A stretch of DNA of 60,475 nt from an uncultured Treponema sp. (lineage in GTDB: Bacteria; Spirochaetota; Spirochaetia; Treponematales; Treponemataceae), in NCBI GenBank assembly GCA_946631855.1, contig CAMPAL010000003.1:1-60475 (forward strand), read 5' to 3'. Positions 48,939-57,441 of the stretch are shown piece after piece; positions within the stretch are counted from its first letter, which is position 1; each line of letters starts with the position of its first letter. A model generated the notes under the pieces. The model was not told the origin of the DNA. It saw nothing but the letters and a program-made list of their open reading frames with translations, and made no database searches. The position numbers and the translations under genes were made by a program.

Positions 48939-49685
48939 ATGAAATATGTACTTATTGCAGTTGGTGCCTTACTTGCCTTATGGCTTGCTTTTTATCTTGT
49001 AAGCTGGATTTTTCTCATCCTTACAAGTATCACAATTCCAATGAAGAAAGTTTATGATAAACCATCAAAGTTTTATTATAAAATCTTCAACTACGGTTAC
49101 TGGATTATCTGTAAACATGGAAGAGTAAAAATCCATACAAGTGGAACCGAAAAAATCCCGACAGATGGAACCCGATTCCTCTTTGTTTCAAATCATCGTT
49201 CAAAATTTGATAACATGATTCATTCCCTCACCATGAAAAATCAGTTCTTAGCATTTATTTCTAAAACTGCAAACTTTAAGATTCCAATGGGCCGTCACTT
49301 TATGCAGAGAAGCTGTTATATAGCAACTGAACAGAACAATGTTAAAAGCGGATTAAATGCAGTTCTAAGAGCAATCTCTCTGATTAAATCAGATGCAACC
49401 TCTATAGCAGTTTTCCCGGAAGGAACCCGTAGCAAAGATAACACCCTTCTGGAATTTAAACCAGGTTGTTTCAAAATCGCTGAAAAAACAAAATGTCCAA
49501 TTGTCGTTGGAGTAACTCAGGGTACAGAACGAATCCACAAAAACTGGCCCTGGAAAAAAACAGATACATATTTTGATGTAATTGACGTAATCTATCCTGA
49601 ACAGCTTGAAGGAAAAACCACTGTTGAAATTAGTGATTACGTTTACAAAGAAATGAAAGAATATTTAATGAATAACCCAAAATAG
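48939..49685 (+). CDS. plsC: 1-acyl-sn-glycerol-3-phosphate acyltransferase
   Basis: 248 residues; esterifies lysophosphatidic acid to phosphatidic acid at the membrane. An N-terminal TM helix (VLIAVGALLALWLAFYLVSW), the catalytic NHRSKFD (NHx4D-type motif) and substrate motif FPEGTRSKDN followed by FKPGCFKIA are clear. No ribosome site at normal distance; see the promoter entry for possible leaderless translation. It is followed after 15 bp by a lipid-kinase gene, which fits phospholipid metabolism. Confidence 0.92.
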   Translation: MKYVLIAVGALLALWLAFYLVSWIFLILTSITIPMKKVYDKPSKFYYKIFNYGYWIICKHGRVKIHTSGTEKIPTDGTRFLFVSNHRSKFDNMIHSLTMKNQFLAFISKTANFKIPMGRHFMQRSCYIATEQNNVKSGLNAVLRAISLIKSDATSIAVFPEGTRSKDNTLLEFKPGCFKIAEKTKCPIVVGVTQGTERIHKNWPWKKTDTYFDVIDVIYPEQLEGKTTVEISDYVYKEMKEYLMNNPK

Positions 49686-49700
49686 GAGGAGTTATAAAAA

Positions 49701-50558
49701 ATGATTTACATTTTGTACAATCTGCTCGCTAACAATAAAAGCGGCGAAAGCGCTTCAGAAGAAGTAAAAGGAATTCTTTCTGGCAAAGAATTCACTGTAA
49801 AAGACATCACAAAAGAAGGAAATCTTGTACAGTACATTAAACCTCTTGCCGAAGGCGATTCTCTGGTAATCGTTGGTGGAGACGGAACTTTAAATGTTGT
49901 AATCAATCATCTTTATGGAAGAATTAAATGGGATAACGTTTACTACTATGCAGCAGGTAGTGGAAATGACTTTGCTCATGATGTAAAAGACTGTGAAAAA
50001 TTCATGTCCTTCCTTATTCCACTTAAAGATTTCGTAGCTAATCTTCCAACTGTTTATGTAAACGGAATGGAAAGAAAATTCATCAACGGAATCGGTTATG
50101 GTATCGATGGTTACTGTTGTGAAATGGGTGATGAACAGCGTGCAATTTCAACAGAAAAAATCAATTACACAGCAATTGCAATTAAAGGCCTTCTTGGAAA
50201 ATTCAAACCATGCAACGGAAAAGTAACAATTGATGGTGTAGAAAAGAAATTCAAGAAAATCTGGCTTGCTCCAACAATGATTGGTAAATACTACGGTGGT
50301 GGTATGATGGTAACTCCAGATCAGAATCGTCTGAATCCAGAACACAAAGTTTCAGTTGTTGTATGGCATGGCGGCGGAAAGCTTGGTACTTTGATGAAAT
50401 TCCCTAAGATTTTTGAAGGAACTCACCTTAAATACAAGAAAAACATTCAGTGTTTCACAGGACACGAAATTACAGTTGCATTTGATAAACCACAGGCTTT
50501 ACAAATTGATGGTGAAACTGTAAAAAATGTTACTTCTTACACTGTAAAATACAACTAA
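49701..50558 (+). CDS. YegS/diacylglycerol-kinase-family lipid kinase
   Basis: 285 residues of the DAGK catalytic family. IVGGDGTLNVVINHL and GSGNDFAHD are the nucleotide-binding motifs, and NGIGYGIDGYCCEM and KYYGGGMMVTPDQ fit the second domain. It probably phosphorylates diacylglycerol or a related lipid, recycling it to phosphatidic acid next to PlsC. GGAGGAG lies upstream of the ATG. A strong terminator follows. The exact lipid is not predictable. Confidence 0.88.
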   Translation: MIYILYNLLANNKSGESASEEVKGILSGKEFTVKDITKEGNLVQYIKPLAEGDSLVIVGGDGTLNVVINHLYGRIKWDNVYYYAAGSGNDFAHDVKDCEKFMSFLIPLKDFVANLPTVYVNGMERKFINGIGYGIDGYCCEMGDEQRAISTEKINYTAIAIKGLLGKFKPCNGKVTIDGVEKKFKKIWLAPTMIGKYYGGGMMVTPDQNRLNPEHKVSVVVWHGGGKLGTLMKFPKIFEGTHLKYKKNIQCFTGHEITVAFDKPQALQIDGETVKNVTSYTVKYN

Positions 50559-50580
50559 TTTAAATCTTAATTTAGTTTTT

Positions 50581-50630
50581 AAACTCCGGATGATATGAAC
50601 AAAACATTTCTCCGGAGTTTTATTTTTTTT
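50581..50630 (+). terminator. Terminator after the lipid-kinase gene
   Basis: AAACTCCGGA / TCCGGAGTTT (10-bp stem, 20-nt loop) followed by TATTTTTTTT. Confidence 0.9.
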
Positions 50631-50645
50631 AAATTTATTTTTCAT

Positions 50646-50711
50646 GTTTCTATTGACAGTAACAAAATGTTAATGTTACTATAAGTAGTAACAGTTACTA
50701 TTTATAGTAAC
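50646..50711 (+). promoter_or_regulatory. trpE promoter with three tandem trp-type operators
   Basis: -35 TTGACA (50653-50658), -10 TACTAT (50677-50682; 18-bp spacer). Box 1 GTTTCTATTGACAGTAAC (50646-50663) over the -35; box 2 GTTACTATAAGTAGTAAC (50675-50692, perfect) over the -10; box 3 GTTACTATTTATAGTAAC (50694-50711, perfect) over the start site. The spacing recalls TrpR operators in length (18 bp) but the sequence differs from the enterobacterial CTAG core. Confidence 0.85.
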
Positions 50712-50749
50712 ATTACAAAAAGTTTATTTACTTTCAGGAGAAACTAATT

Positions 50750-52198
50750 ATGGAAAAAAGAAATGATGCCCTCTATCAAAGCCTTTCAGCAGAAAGATAC
50801 ACCCCTTACTCTCTTGCACGTAAAATTGGAGCAAAAGCAATTTTAGAATCAGCCAGTTTTGCAAAAGGCAGAGAACGTTATTCCATTCTTATGACAGAAG
50901 AAGCTTTTAAAATTATTCAGGATCAGGACGGTCCAGCTTTCATAGTTGAAGGAAAACGTATTCCATTTGATTCATCAAACACAGACAGCCGCGACGCACT
51001 TGGTCGAAAAAAAGATGCTGATATTCTGGATGCCCTTCTTTATGTTGCAGAACAGAACGATTCACCAGCACAGGGAACAAACGCCGAAATCCCTCTTCCT
51101 GCAAGTGGTCTTGGATATTTAAGTTACGAATTTGCTGCCCGCTGTGACAACATAAAGTTTTTTGAACAAAAAGATGAACTGAAAATTCCTGAAAGTCTTT
51201 TTATTGCGGGTCACATCTATATTGTTTTTGACCATTTTACAGAAACAATGCACATTTTCGGATTAAACTACAACGAACACCAGATTGACCTGCAGGCTGC
51301 AATCGATAATTTAATCAAACGTATGAATGATATGGACTTTTCTTATGTAGAAGAGCCTCCTACCCATTTTGAATACAAAATGATTACCGATCTTGAACAG
51401 TCGAAAAAAGAATACATCGAAAAAGTTCAGACTCTAAAAAAACATATTATTGCAGGAGATATTATTCAGGCCGTTCCAAGCCGCAGAGTTCAGATTGAAT
51501 GCGATGCAGCTGCTCTGATAGTGTATGGCAAACTCCGCAAAGTAAATCCTTCCCCATATCTTTTTTACATTGATTTTGGAGATTTCCAGCTTACCGGTTC
51601 TTCACCAGAAAGCCTGGTAAGAGTCAGAAATAAAAAAGCTTCAATCCACCCTATTGCAGGAACTATCCACCGCGGTAAGAACGATGCAGAAGATGAAGAA
51701 TTAAAACAGACCCTGCTGTCTAATCCAAAAGAAAGAGCAGAACACCTTATGCTGGTAGATTTAGCCCGCAACGATTTAGGTCGTGTCTGCAACGAAGGTT
51801 CTGTAACAGTTCCTCAATATATGGAATGCGAACTTTACAGCCATGTAATTCACATTGTTTCAAACACAGAAGGAATTGTCCGCGACGGAATTAAACCAAT
51901 CCAGGTTTTAAGAGCTTCCTTCCCGGCAGGAACCGTTTCCGGTGCTCCAAAAATAAGTGCCATGCAGATTTTAAGTGGTCTTGAAGATACAAAACGCCGT
52001 TTCTACGCCGGTGCAGTTGGTTATGTTCAAAGCAATGGTGATTTGGACTTCTGTATTACAATCCGTTCTGCCCTAAAACAAGGCAAAGTATGGTCTTTAC
52101 AGGCCGGTGGAGGAATAGTTTACGATTCAGATCCAGAAAGAGAATACACAGAAACCTGCGAAAAACTAGGTGCCCTAATAGACACCCTGACAAAATAA
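50750..52198 (+). CDS. trpE: Anthranilate synthase component I
   Basis: 482 residues; with the TrpG domain it converts chorismate and glutamine to anthranilate. Chorismate-utilising motifs: GDIIQAVPSRR, PSPYLFYIDFGDFQLTGSSPE (in part), HPIAGTIHRG, ARNDLGRVC, FPAGTVSGAPK and YAGAVGYV. The N-terminal LARKIGAKAILESA contains a LLESx-like region that in other TrpE proteins helps bind feedback tryptophan. AGGAGAAAC precedes the ATG. First gene of trpE-GD-CF-B-A. Confidence 0.96.
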   Translation: MEKRNDALYQSLSAERYTPYSLARKIGAKAILESASFAKGRERYSILMTEEAFKIIQDQDGPAFIVEGKRIPFDSSNTDSRDALGRKKDADILDALLYVAEQNDSPAQGTNAEIPLPASGLGYLSYEFAARCDNIKFFEQKDELKIPESLFIAGHIYIVFDHFTETMHIFGLNYNEHQIDLQAAIDNLIKRMNDMDFSYVEEPPTHFEYKMITDLEQSKKEYIEKVQTLKKHIIAGDIIQAVPSRRVQIECDAAALIVYGKLRKVNPSPYLFYIDFGDFQLTGSSPESLVRVRNKKASIHPIAGTIHRGKNDAEDEELKQTLLSNPKERAEHLMLVDLARNDLGRVCNEGSVTVPQYMECELYSHVIHIVSNTEGIVRDGIKPIQVLRASFPAGTVSGAPKISAMQILSGLEDTKRRFYAGAVGYVQSNGDLDFCITIRSALKQGKVWSLQAGGGIVYDSDPEREYTETCEKLGALIDTLTK

Positions 52199-52210
52199 GG
52201 AGACACGACC

Positions 52211-53809
52211 ATGATTTTAGTTATAGATAATTACGATAGTTTTACATTTAATGTAGTTCAGGCATTTGAACAGGCTACAAGTGAAGAAATTCGTGTAGTT
52301 CGCAACGATGAATATAAAATTGAAGAACTTGCCGCAATGAAGCCAAAATATCTGGTAGTTTCACCAGGCCCTGGAAATCCTTCATCAGCTGGAATAAGCA
52401 AGGAAGCAATTGCATTCTTTGCAGGAAAAATTCCAGTTCTTGGAGTTTGCCTTGGTCATCAGTCAATTGCAGAAGCTTTTGGTGCAAAAATTGTAAGTGC
52501 AAAGTTCATTAAACACGGAATTGTAGAAGATATAGATTTAGACGGAAAAGGAATCTTCCGTACAATCGGTAAATCTGCAAAATTTACCCGTTATCATTCC
52601 CTGGTAATTGATGAAAGTACCCTGCCAGAAGAATTTGAAGTTACAGCCAGAGCAAAAGATGGAGATATCATGGGTATTCGCCACAAAACATACCCAATTG
52701 AAGGAATTCAGTTCCATCCAGAATCAATTGCATCAGAAAACTGTCAGAAACTTATCCAGGCCTTTTTGAATTACAGACGAGACAATCTTCCTGTTGCCCA
52801 GTATCTTAATCAGCTTATGGATAAAAAAGACTTATCTGAAGAAGAAGCAGCATTCTTTATGGAAAACGTAACCGACGGAACAATGGAACCAAGCGTTATG
52901 GCCGCAATTCTTACTGCCATGGCGGCAAAAGGTCCTGCCACATCTGAGATGATTGGTTGTGCAAAAACTTTGCTCCGTAAAAAAAGAGAATTTCCTTGTC
53001 AGAAAAAAGGTCTTGCAGAAATTGTAGGAACTGGTGGAGACTGCAAAGGAAGTTTTAACATTTCTTCTCTATCTGCAATTATTGCCGCTTCTTGTGGACA
53101 GCCAATGGCCAAGCACGGAAACAGAGCCGTTTCTTCTAAATCAGGTTCAGCAGACTTTTTTGAAAAACTTGGAATTAATATTATGGCAGAACCAGAAAAA
53201 ACTGCCCGACAGGTTGAAAAAACAGACTTCGGCTTTTTGATGGCACCAGTTTATCACTCTGCAATGCGTTTTGCGGCACCTGTAAGAAAGGCCTTAGGAA
53301 TTAAAACAATCATGAATATCCTTGGACCTCTTTTAAATCCTGCCGGAGCTGAATACGAAGTTCTTGGAGTTTATTCAAAGGACCTTTTAAAAGATTATGC
53401 CCACGCCGCAATTTCTCTTGGTGCAAAAAGAGTTATGGTTGTCTGCTCTGAAGACGGATATGACGAAATCTCTCCTTGTACAAATACTTATGTTTACCAG
53501 ATGGATAACAAGGGCAACGAATATCACTATGTCATTAATCCTGAAAAATTTGGAATTACAGATGCTTCTGAAACTGAGTTGATTGGCGGTTCTGGAGAAG
53601 AAAATGCCAAGCTCGGTTTGGAAATACTGAACGGTGGTGGAAGAAAAACAATCCGCTATGCAGTTGGCTTAAACACAGCTGCAATTTTATACATCACAGG
53701 AAAAACCAGAACCCTAAAAGACGGCTACAAAATGGCTTTGGATGCAATAGACAGCGGAAAGGCCTTAGCAAAACTTGAAGAAATCAGAGAATTTAGTAAG
53801 AGCGCATAA
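52211..53809 (+). CDS. trpGD: Anthranilate synthase component II - anthranilate phosphoribosyltransferase fusion
   Basis: 532 residues. Residues ~1-190 form the TrpG glutaminase (DNYDSFTFNVVQ, SPGPGNPSSAG, Cys in GVCLGHQ, GIQFHPES). Residues ~200-532 form TrpD (EIVGTGGDCKGSFNISS, KHGNRAVSSKSGSAD, RFAAPVRKALGIKTIMNILGP in part). Fusion of these two activities is also known from enterobacteria. The stop overlaps the trpCF start by one base (TAATG). Confidence 0.96.
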   Translation: MILVIDNYDSFTFNVVQAFEQATSEEIRVVRNDEYKIEELAAMKPKYLVVSPGPGNPSSAGISKEAIAFFAGKIPVLGVCLGHQSIAEAFGAKIVSAKFIKHGIVEDIDLDGKGIFRTIGKSAKFTRYHSLVIDESTLPEEFEVTARAKDGDIMGIRHKTYPIEGIQFHPESIASENCQKLIQAFLNYRRDNLPVAQYLNQLMDKKDLSEEEAAFFMENVTDGTMEPSVMAAILTAMAAKGPATSEMIGCAKTLLRKKREFPCQKKGLAEIVGTGGDCKGSFNISSLSAIIAASCGQPMAKHGNRAVSSKSGSADFFEKLGINIMAEPEKTARQVEKTDFGFLMAPVYHSAMRFAAPVRKALGIKTIMNILGPLLNPAGAEYEVLGVYSKDLLKDYAHAAISLGAKRVMVVCSEDGYDEISPCTNTYVYQMDNKGNEYHYVINPEKFGITDASETELIGGSGEENAKLGLEILNGGGRKTIRYAVGLNTAAILYITGKTRTLKDGYKMALDAIDSGKALAKLEEIREFSKSA

Positions 53810-55242
53810 TGACAAACATAGTTGGACAAATTGTTGAAAAACGTAAAAAAGATATAGAAAAAAAAGGCTATACTTTTGGATTTGAAATTCCTGCTAAGAG
53901 GGACAGACCCCTCAATCCTTTTATGCAGGATAAGGGAGTAATTCTTGAAGTAAAAAGAGCTTCTCCAAGCAAGGGGGACATTGCTCCAAATCTTGATTCA
54001 GTTGAAACCGCAAAACGTTACCAGAAAAACGGGGCGTCTGCCATTTCCTGTCTTACAGAAGAAAATTATTTTAAGGGTTCTCTAAAGGACTTAATGGCAA
54101 TCTGTAAGGCTATTCCAGATATTGCAGTTCTTCGTAAAGACTTTTTGCTGGAAGAAGAAGAAGTTGATATTTCCTACCGCTGTGGTGCCGATGCCGTCCT
54201 TTTAATCTGCGGAATTTTGAGTCTGGAAAAATTACTTTCCATGACAAAACGCTGCAAGGAGCTTGGAATTAGGGCTCTGGTGGAAGTAAGAACTCAGGAT
54301 GATGTAGAAAAAGTTTTGCAGGTAAAAAAGGAATATGCAGACACAATAGTTTGCGGAGTAAATTCCCGAAATCTTAAGGATTTTACAATTGATCTTTTAG
54401 TTCCTGCCATGCTTAAGAAAAAACTTGGCGGACAAGTGATTTTTGAAAGTGGAATTACCACCGCCCAGGCTGCTTCTACAATTGCTTCAATGGGCTTTGC
54501 AGGCCTCTTACTTGGTGAATTTGCCGCAAGAGACCCGGAAAAAGCCGGAAGATTTGTTCAGGCATTTAAAGCTCAAAAAGAAAGTCTTTACGGCAAAAAA
54601 ATGCTTGAGCTGGCAGAAGTAATTGAAAACAAGAATAATAAAAACAGAGGGGACAGACCTCTGGTAAAAATATGTGGACTTACCAGAGCAGAAGATTTAC
54701 TTTTAGCAGATCAGCTGGGAGCAGATTTTACAGGCTTTATTTTTGCCCAAGAATATGGCCGCAACGTTTATGGTCCAAAGTTTAAAGCAATGGAACCTTA
54801 TCTTGAAAAAATAAAGGCTTTTAAGGTTGCAGTTATTACAAATCCTCTTTCGGAAGAAGCAGAGGAAGCAGCCCGCCTTGTACAAGAAGGAAAACTTGAT
54901 TTTATTCAGTTGCATGGCATTCCATACGCCAAAGTTCCAGAAAAGTTTTTGAACCTGCCCCACTATTTTGCCATTACAGATAAAATGGGCAATTTAGAAA
55001 GTCTGAGTCATGAATTAAAAGATTTGGGGCAGGCCCGTTTTATTCAGGAATCAAAAGAAGGAAACTACAGCCAGGAAGGAAAACTCTGGATGGCTGGAGG
55101 TCTGTCCCCAGACAATATTTCCCAGCTGGTAAAAAAATACAATCCAGAACTGGTAGATTTAAGCAGCGGGCTGGAAGATTCTGGACAGACAGGAATTAAA
55201 AACCCTGATAAGATGAAAAAACTATTTGAAGCCCTAAAATAA
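53809..55242 (+). CDS. trpCF: Indole-3-glycerol-phosphate synthase - phosphoribosylanthranilate isomerase fusion
   Basis: 477 residues. TrpC ~1-265 (ILEVKRASPSKG, LRKDFL, GVNSRNLKDF, FESGI, LLGEF). TrpF ~285-477 (VKICGLTRAEDL, GFIFAQEYGRNV, IQLHG, GGLSPDN). TrpC-TrpF fusion is well known. Dispersed-element copies encode RDRP at residues 31-34 and GDRP at ~281-284; the second lies exactly in the linker joining the two domains. The GGLSP segment is family-conserved, so the third match (55097-55109) may be chance. Confidence 0.96.
   Translation: MTNIVGQIVEKRKKDIEKKGYTFGFEIPAKRDRPLNPFMQDKGVILEVKRASPSKGDIAPNLDSVETAKRYQKNGASAISCLTEENYFKGSLKDLMAICKAIPDIAVLRKDFLLEEEEVDISYRCGADAVLLICGILSLEKLLSMTKRCKELGIRALVEVRTQDDVEKVLQVKKEYADTIVCGVNSRNLKDFTIDLLVPAMLKKKLGGQVIFESGITTAQAASTIASMGFAGLLLGEFAARDPEKAGRFVQAFKAQKESLYGKKMLELAEVIENKNNKNRGDRPLVKICGLTRAEDLLLADQLGADFTGFIFAQEYGRNVYGPKFKAMEPYLEKIKAFKVAVITNPLSEEAEEAARLVQEGKLDFIQLHGIPYAKVPEKFLNLPHYFAITDKMGNLESLSHELKDLGQARFIQESKEGNYSQEGKLWMAGGLSPDNISQLVKKYNPELVDLSSGLEDSGQTGIKNPDKMKKLFEALK
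53899..53911. repeat. Dispersed 13-mer, one mismatch, inside trpC part
   Basis: AGGGACAGACCCC, then CTC, in frame; encodes RDRP near the N-terminus. Confidence 0.75.
54649..54661. repeat. Dispersed 13-mer, one mismatch, in the TrpC-TrpF linker
   Basis: GGGGACAGACCTC, in frame; encodes GDRP in the inter-domain linker KNNKNRGDRPLVKICG. Confidence 0.8.
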
Positions 55243-55262
55243 GATTTAATAAAGAGGTATTT

Positions 55263-56534
55263 ATGACACATTCAGATAATGGATTTTTTGACCGTTTTGG
55301 CGGTAAATATGTTGCAGAAGTTTTGCGAAGTCAGCTGGATGAACTGGAAGTAGCTTTTAATAAGGCTATGAAGGATCCGGCATTTTTGGAGGAATTTGCC
55401 ACAATTCAGAGAGATTATATTGGCCGCGAAACTCCACTTTTATATGCAGAAACTGCTACAAAACTTTTGGGCGGAGCAAAAATCTACATAAAACTGGAAG
55501 GCCTGGCAAATACAGGTGCCCACAAAATCAACAACGCAATTGGTCAGTGTTTGCTGGCAAAATACATGGGTAAAAAACGAATTATTGCAGAAACTGGAGC
55601 TGGACAGCATGGCCTTGCAACTGCAGCAGCCTGTGCAAAACTTGGTTTGGACTGTACCGTTTACATGGGAGAAGTTGATGTTCGCCGTCAACAGCCAAAT
55701 GTTGCTTCTATGGAATTATATGGAGCAAAGGTTCAGGCAGTTACTTCTGGAAGTCGTACCCTTAAAGATGCTGTAAACGAAGCTATGCGTGACTGGGCAG
55801 CCCATCCAAACGATACTCACTATGTTCTGGGCTCAGCTTTAGGTCCTGCACCTTTCCCAGATATTGTACGCGAATTTCAGTCTGTAATTGGAAAGGAAAT
55901 TCAAAAGCAGTGTGCAGAAAGAAACATTAAACCTACAGCAATTATTGCCTGCTGCGGCGGTGGTTCAAACTCCATCGGTTGTTTTGCCCCATTCATTGAC
56001 CAGAAGGAACCAAGACTTATTGCAGTTGAAGCGGGTGGAATTGGTCCTGGAGTTGGCGAAAATGCTTCCCGCATGACAGGAAATGCCAGCCGCGAAGGAA
56101 TTATGCAGGGCTACAAATCACGCTTTTTGCTGGATGAAGATGGCCAGGCCCTCCCAACCCGCTCAATTTCTGCTGGCCTTGATTACTGTGGAATTGGGCC
56201 TCAACTGGCCGCTTTGGGAAAATCTGGACGTGTAGAATTTACTTCTGCCCTGGACAGAGAAGCCCTGGATGCCCTTAAGTTTTTTGCTAAAAACGAAGGT
56301 GTTCTTTTTGCCATGGAATCTTCCCACGCAGGAGCTCAGGCAATCAAAATGGCTCCTACAATGAGTAAGGATGATGTAATCATTATTAATATGTCTGGTC
56401 GTGGTGATAAAGATATTTTCATCACAAGCCCAGTCTTCCGCCCTCAAGAATGGAAAAACTTCCTGGAAGCAGAACTTGAACGCCTAAATTCTGCAAAAGA
56501 TATTCACGATGCAGATTTGATGAAAGACCATTAA
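55263..56534 (+). CDS. trpB: Tryptophan synthase beta chain
   Basis: 423 residues; condenses indole with serine using PLP. The PLP lysine is in NTGAHKINNA, AETGAGQHG follows, GGGSNSIG binds the phosphate, and SAGLDYCGIGP is the typical TrpB1 segment. Length is slightly above the usual ~400. AGAGGT precedes the ATG. It is followed by a pair of dispersed 13-mers and then trpA, an unusual gap because trpB and trpA are often closely linked. Confidence 0.97.
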   Translation: MTHSDNGFFDRFGGKYVAEVLRSQLDELEVAFNKAMKDPAFLEEFATIQRDYIGRETPLLYAETATKLLGGAKIYIKLEGLANTGAHKINNAIGQCLLAKYMGKKRIIAETGAGQHGLATAAACAKLGLDCTVYMGEVDVRRQQPNVASMELYGAKVQAVTSGSRTLKDAVNEAMRDWAAHPNDTHYVLGSALGPAPFPDIVREFQSVIGKEIQKQCAERNIKPTAIIACCGGGSNSIGCFAPFIDQKEPRLIAVEAGGIGPGVGENASRMTGNASREGIMQGYKSRFLLDEDGQALPTRSISAGLDYCGIGPQLAALGKSGRVEFTSALDREALDALKFFAKNEGVLFAMESSHAGAQAIKMAPTMSKDDVIIINMSGRGDKDIFITSPVFRPQEWKNFLEAELERLNSAKDIHDADLMKDH

Positions 56535-56542
56535 TTTTTTGA

Positions 56543-56589
56543 GGGGTCTGTCCCCCTGCATGGTACAATCCATTTAGGGGTCTGTCCCC
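56543..56589 (+). repeat. Two exact 13-mers between trpB and trpA
   Basis: GGGGTCTGTCCCC at 56543-56555 and 56577-56589, separated by 21 bp that contain ATGG-TACAAT-CCAT. No T-tract follows. The second copy ends 25 bp before the trpA ATG, close to its ribosome site AGGAGAAAC. Confidence 0.88.
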
Positions 56590-56613
56590 CCACCATCATA
56601 TTCAGGAGAAACT

Positions 56614-57372
56614 ATGAACGAAAAAATAAAACTTATGTCACACCTGGTAGCCGGCTACCCAACAGATGAATATGCCCTCACCGCAGCCCGTGCCCTTATT
56701 GCAGGTGGAGCAGATATATTAGAAATCCAGCTTCCTTTCAGCGACCCAAGCGCAGACGGTCCTGCAATTCAGGGAGCCTGTACCCAAGTTCTTTCCAGAG
56801 GCTACAAAACTGCTGACGGACTAAAATTCATTGAAACAATTCACAAGGAATTCCCAGATATCCCAATCTATCTTATGAGTTATGCATCTTTGATTTACAC
56901 TCCAGGCATAGAAACCTTCTGCAAAAAAGCGGCACAGGTCGGGGTAAAAGGAATGATTATTCCAGACCTCCCTTTTGATAATGATGAAGGACTTACAAAA
57001 GCCTGCCAGGCAAACGGCATGATAAACATTCCTGTTGCAGCACCTAGCATGAGTCGTGAAAGACTTGAAAAAATGGCTAAAGCAGGATTTCCTTACATCT
57101 ATGCAGCCCTTCGCACTGGAATTACAGGCCAGGACACCCAAATTGACCAGGCAACTTTAGATTTTATTAAAGCAGTTGGTCAGGGCGGTTCTAAAGTTTA
57201 CGGAGGATTTGGAATTTCCAATGGTCAACAGTCAGCTGCTCTGGGGCATTCAGTTGAAGCAGTAGTTGCAGGTTCAGTTTTTGTCCGCACCATCACTCAA
57301 AATCAGGATGATAAAGACAAGCTTTTCCAGGCTGTAGAAGCTAAAGCCCGGGAAATTACTCATTCAAACTAA
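56614..57372 (+). CDS. trpA: Tryptophan synthase alpha chain
   Basis: 252 residues; cleaves indole-3-glycerol phosphate to indole for TrpB. Motifs LVAGYPTDEY, LEIQLPFSDPSADGP (catalytic Glu in LEIQLPFSDP), MSYASLIYTPG, and GGFGISNG for the phosphate; the second catalytic Asp falls in MIIPDLPFD. AGGAGAAACT precedes the ATG. Last gene of the trp operon. Expression relative to trpB may be set by the intervening repeat pair. Confidence 0.96.
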   Translation: MNEKIKLMSHLVAGYPTDEYALTAARALIAGGADILEIQLPFSDPSADGPAIQGACTQVLSRGYKTADGLKFIETIHKEFPDIPIYLMSYASLIYTPGIETFCKKAAQVGVKGMIIPDLPFDNDEGLTKACQANGMINIPVAAPSMSRERLEKMAKAGFPYIYAALRTGITGQDTQIDQATLDFIKAVGQGGSKVYGGFGISNGQQSAALGHSVEAVVAGSVFVRTITQNQDDKDKLFQAVEAKAREITHSN

Positions 57373-57402
57373 AATTCAAAATGCACAAATGCAGACCTTA
57401 CA

Positions 57403-57431
57403 TTGACTAAGAAGTCTTAAAAATTTAAAAT
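57403..57431 (+). promoter_or_regulatory. Promoter of the amino-acid ABC operon
   Basis: TTGACT, 17-bp spacer, TAAAAT. The -10 overlaps the ATG used in the ORF track (57430), which argues for the next in-frame ATG at 57442 as the true start. Confidence 0.5.
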
Positions 57432-57441
57432 GTCGTATTTT

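Noticed and set aside
55097-55109. GAGGTCTGTCCCC in trpF as a firm copy of the element
   Set aside because: It encodes GGLSP, conserved in TrpF proteins, and is the only coding copy in the opposite orientation; it may be chance, so I count it only as doubtful.
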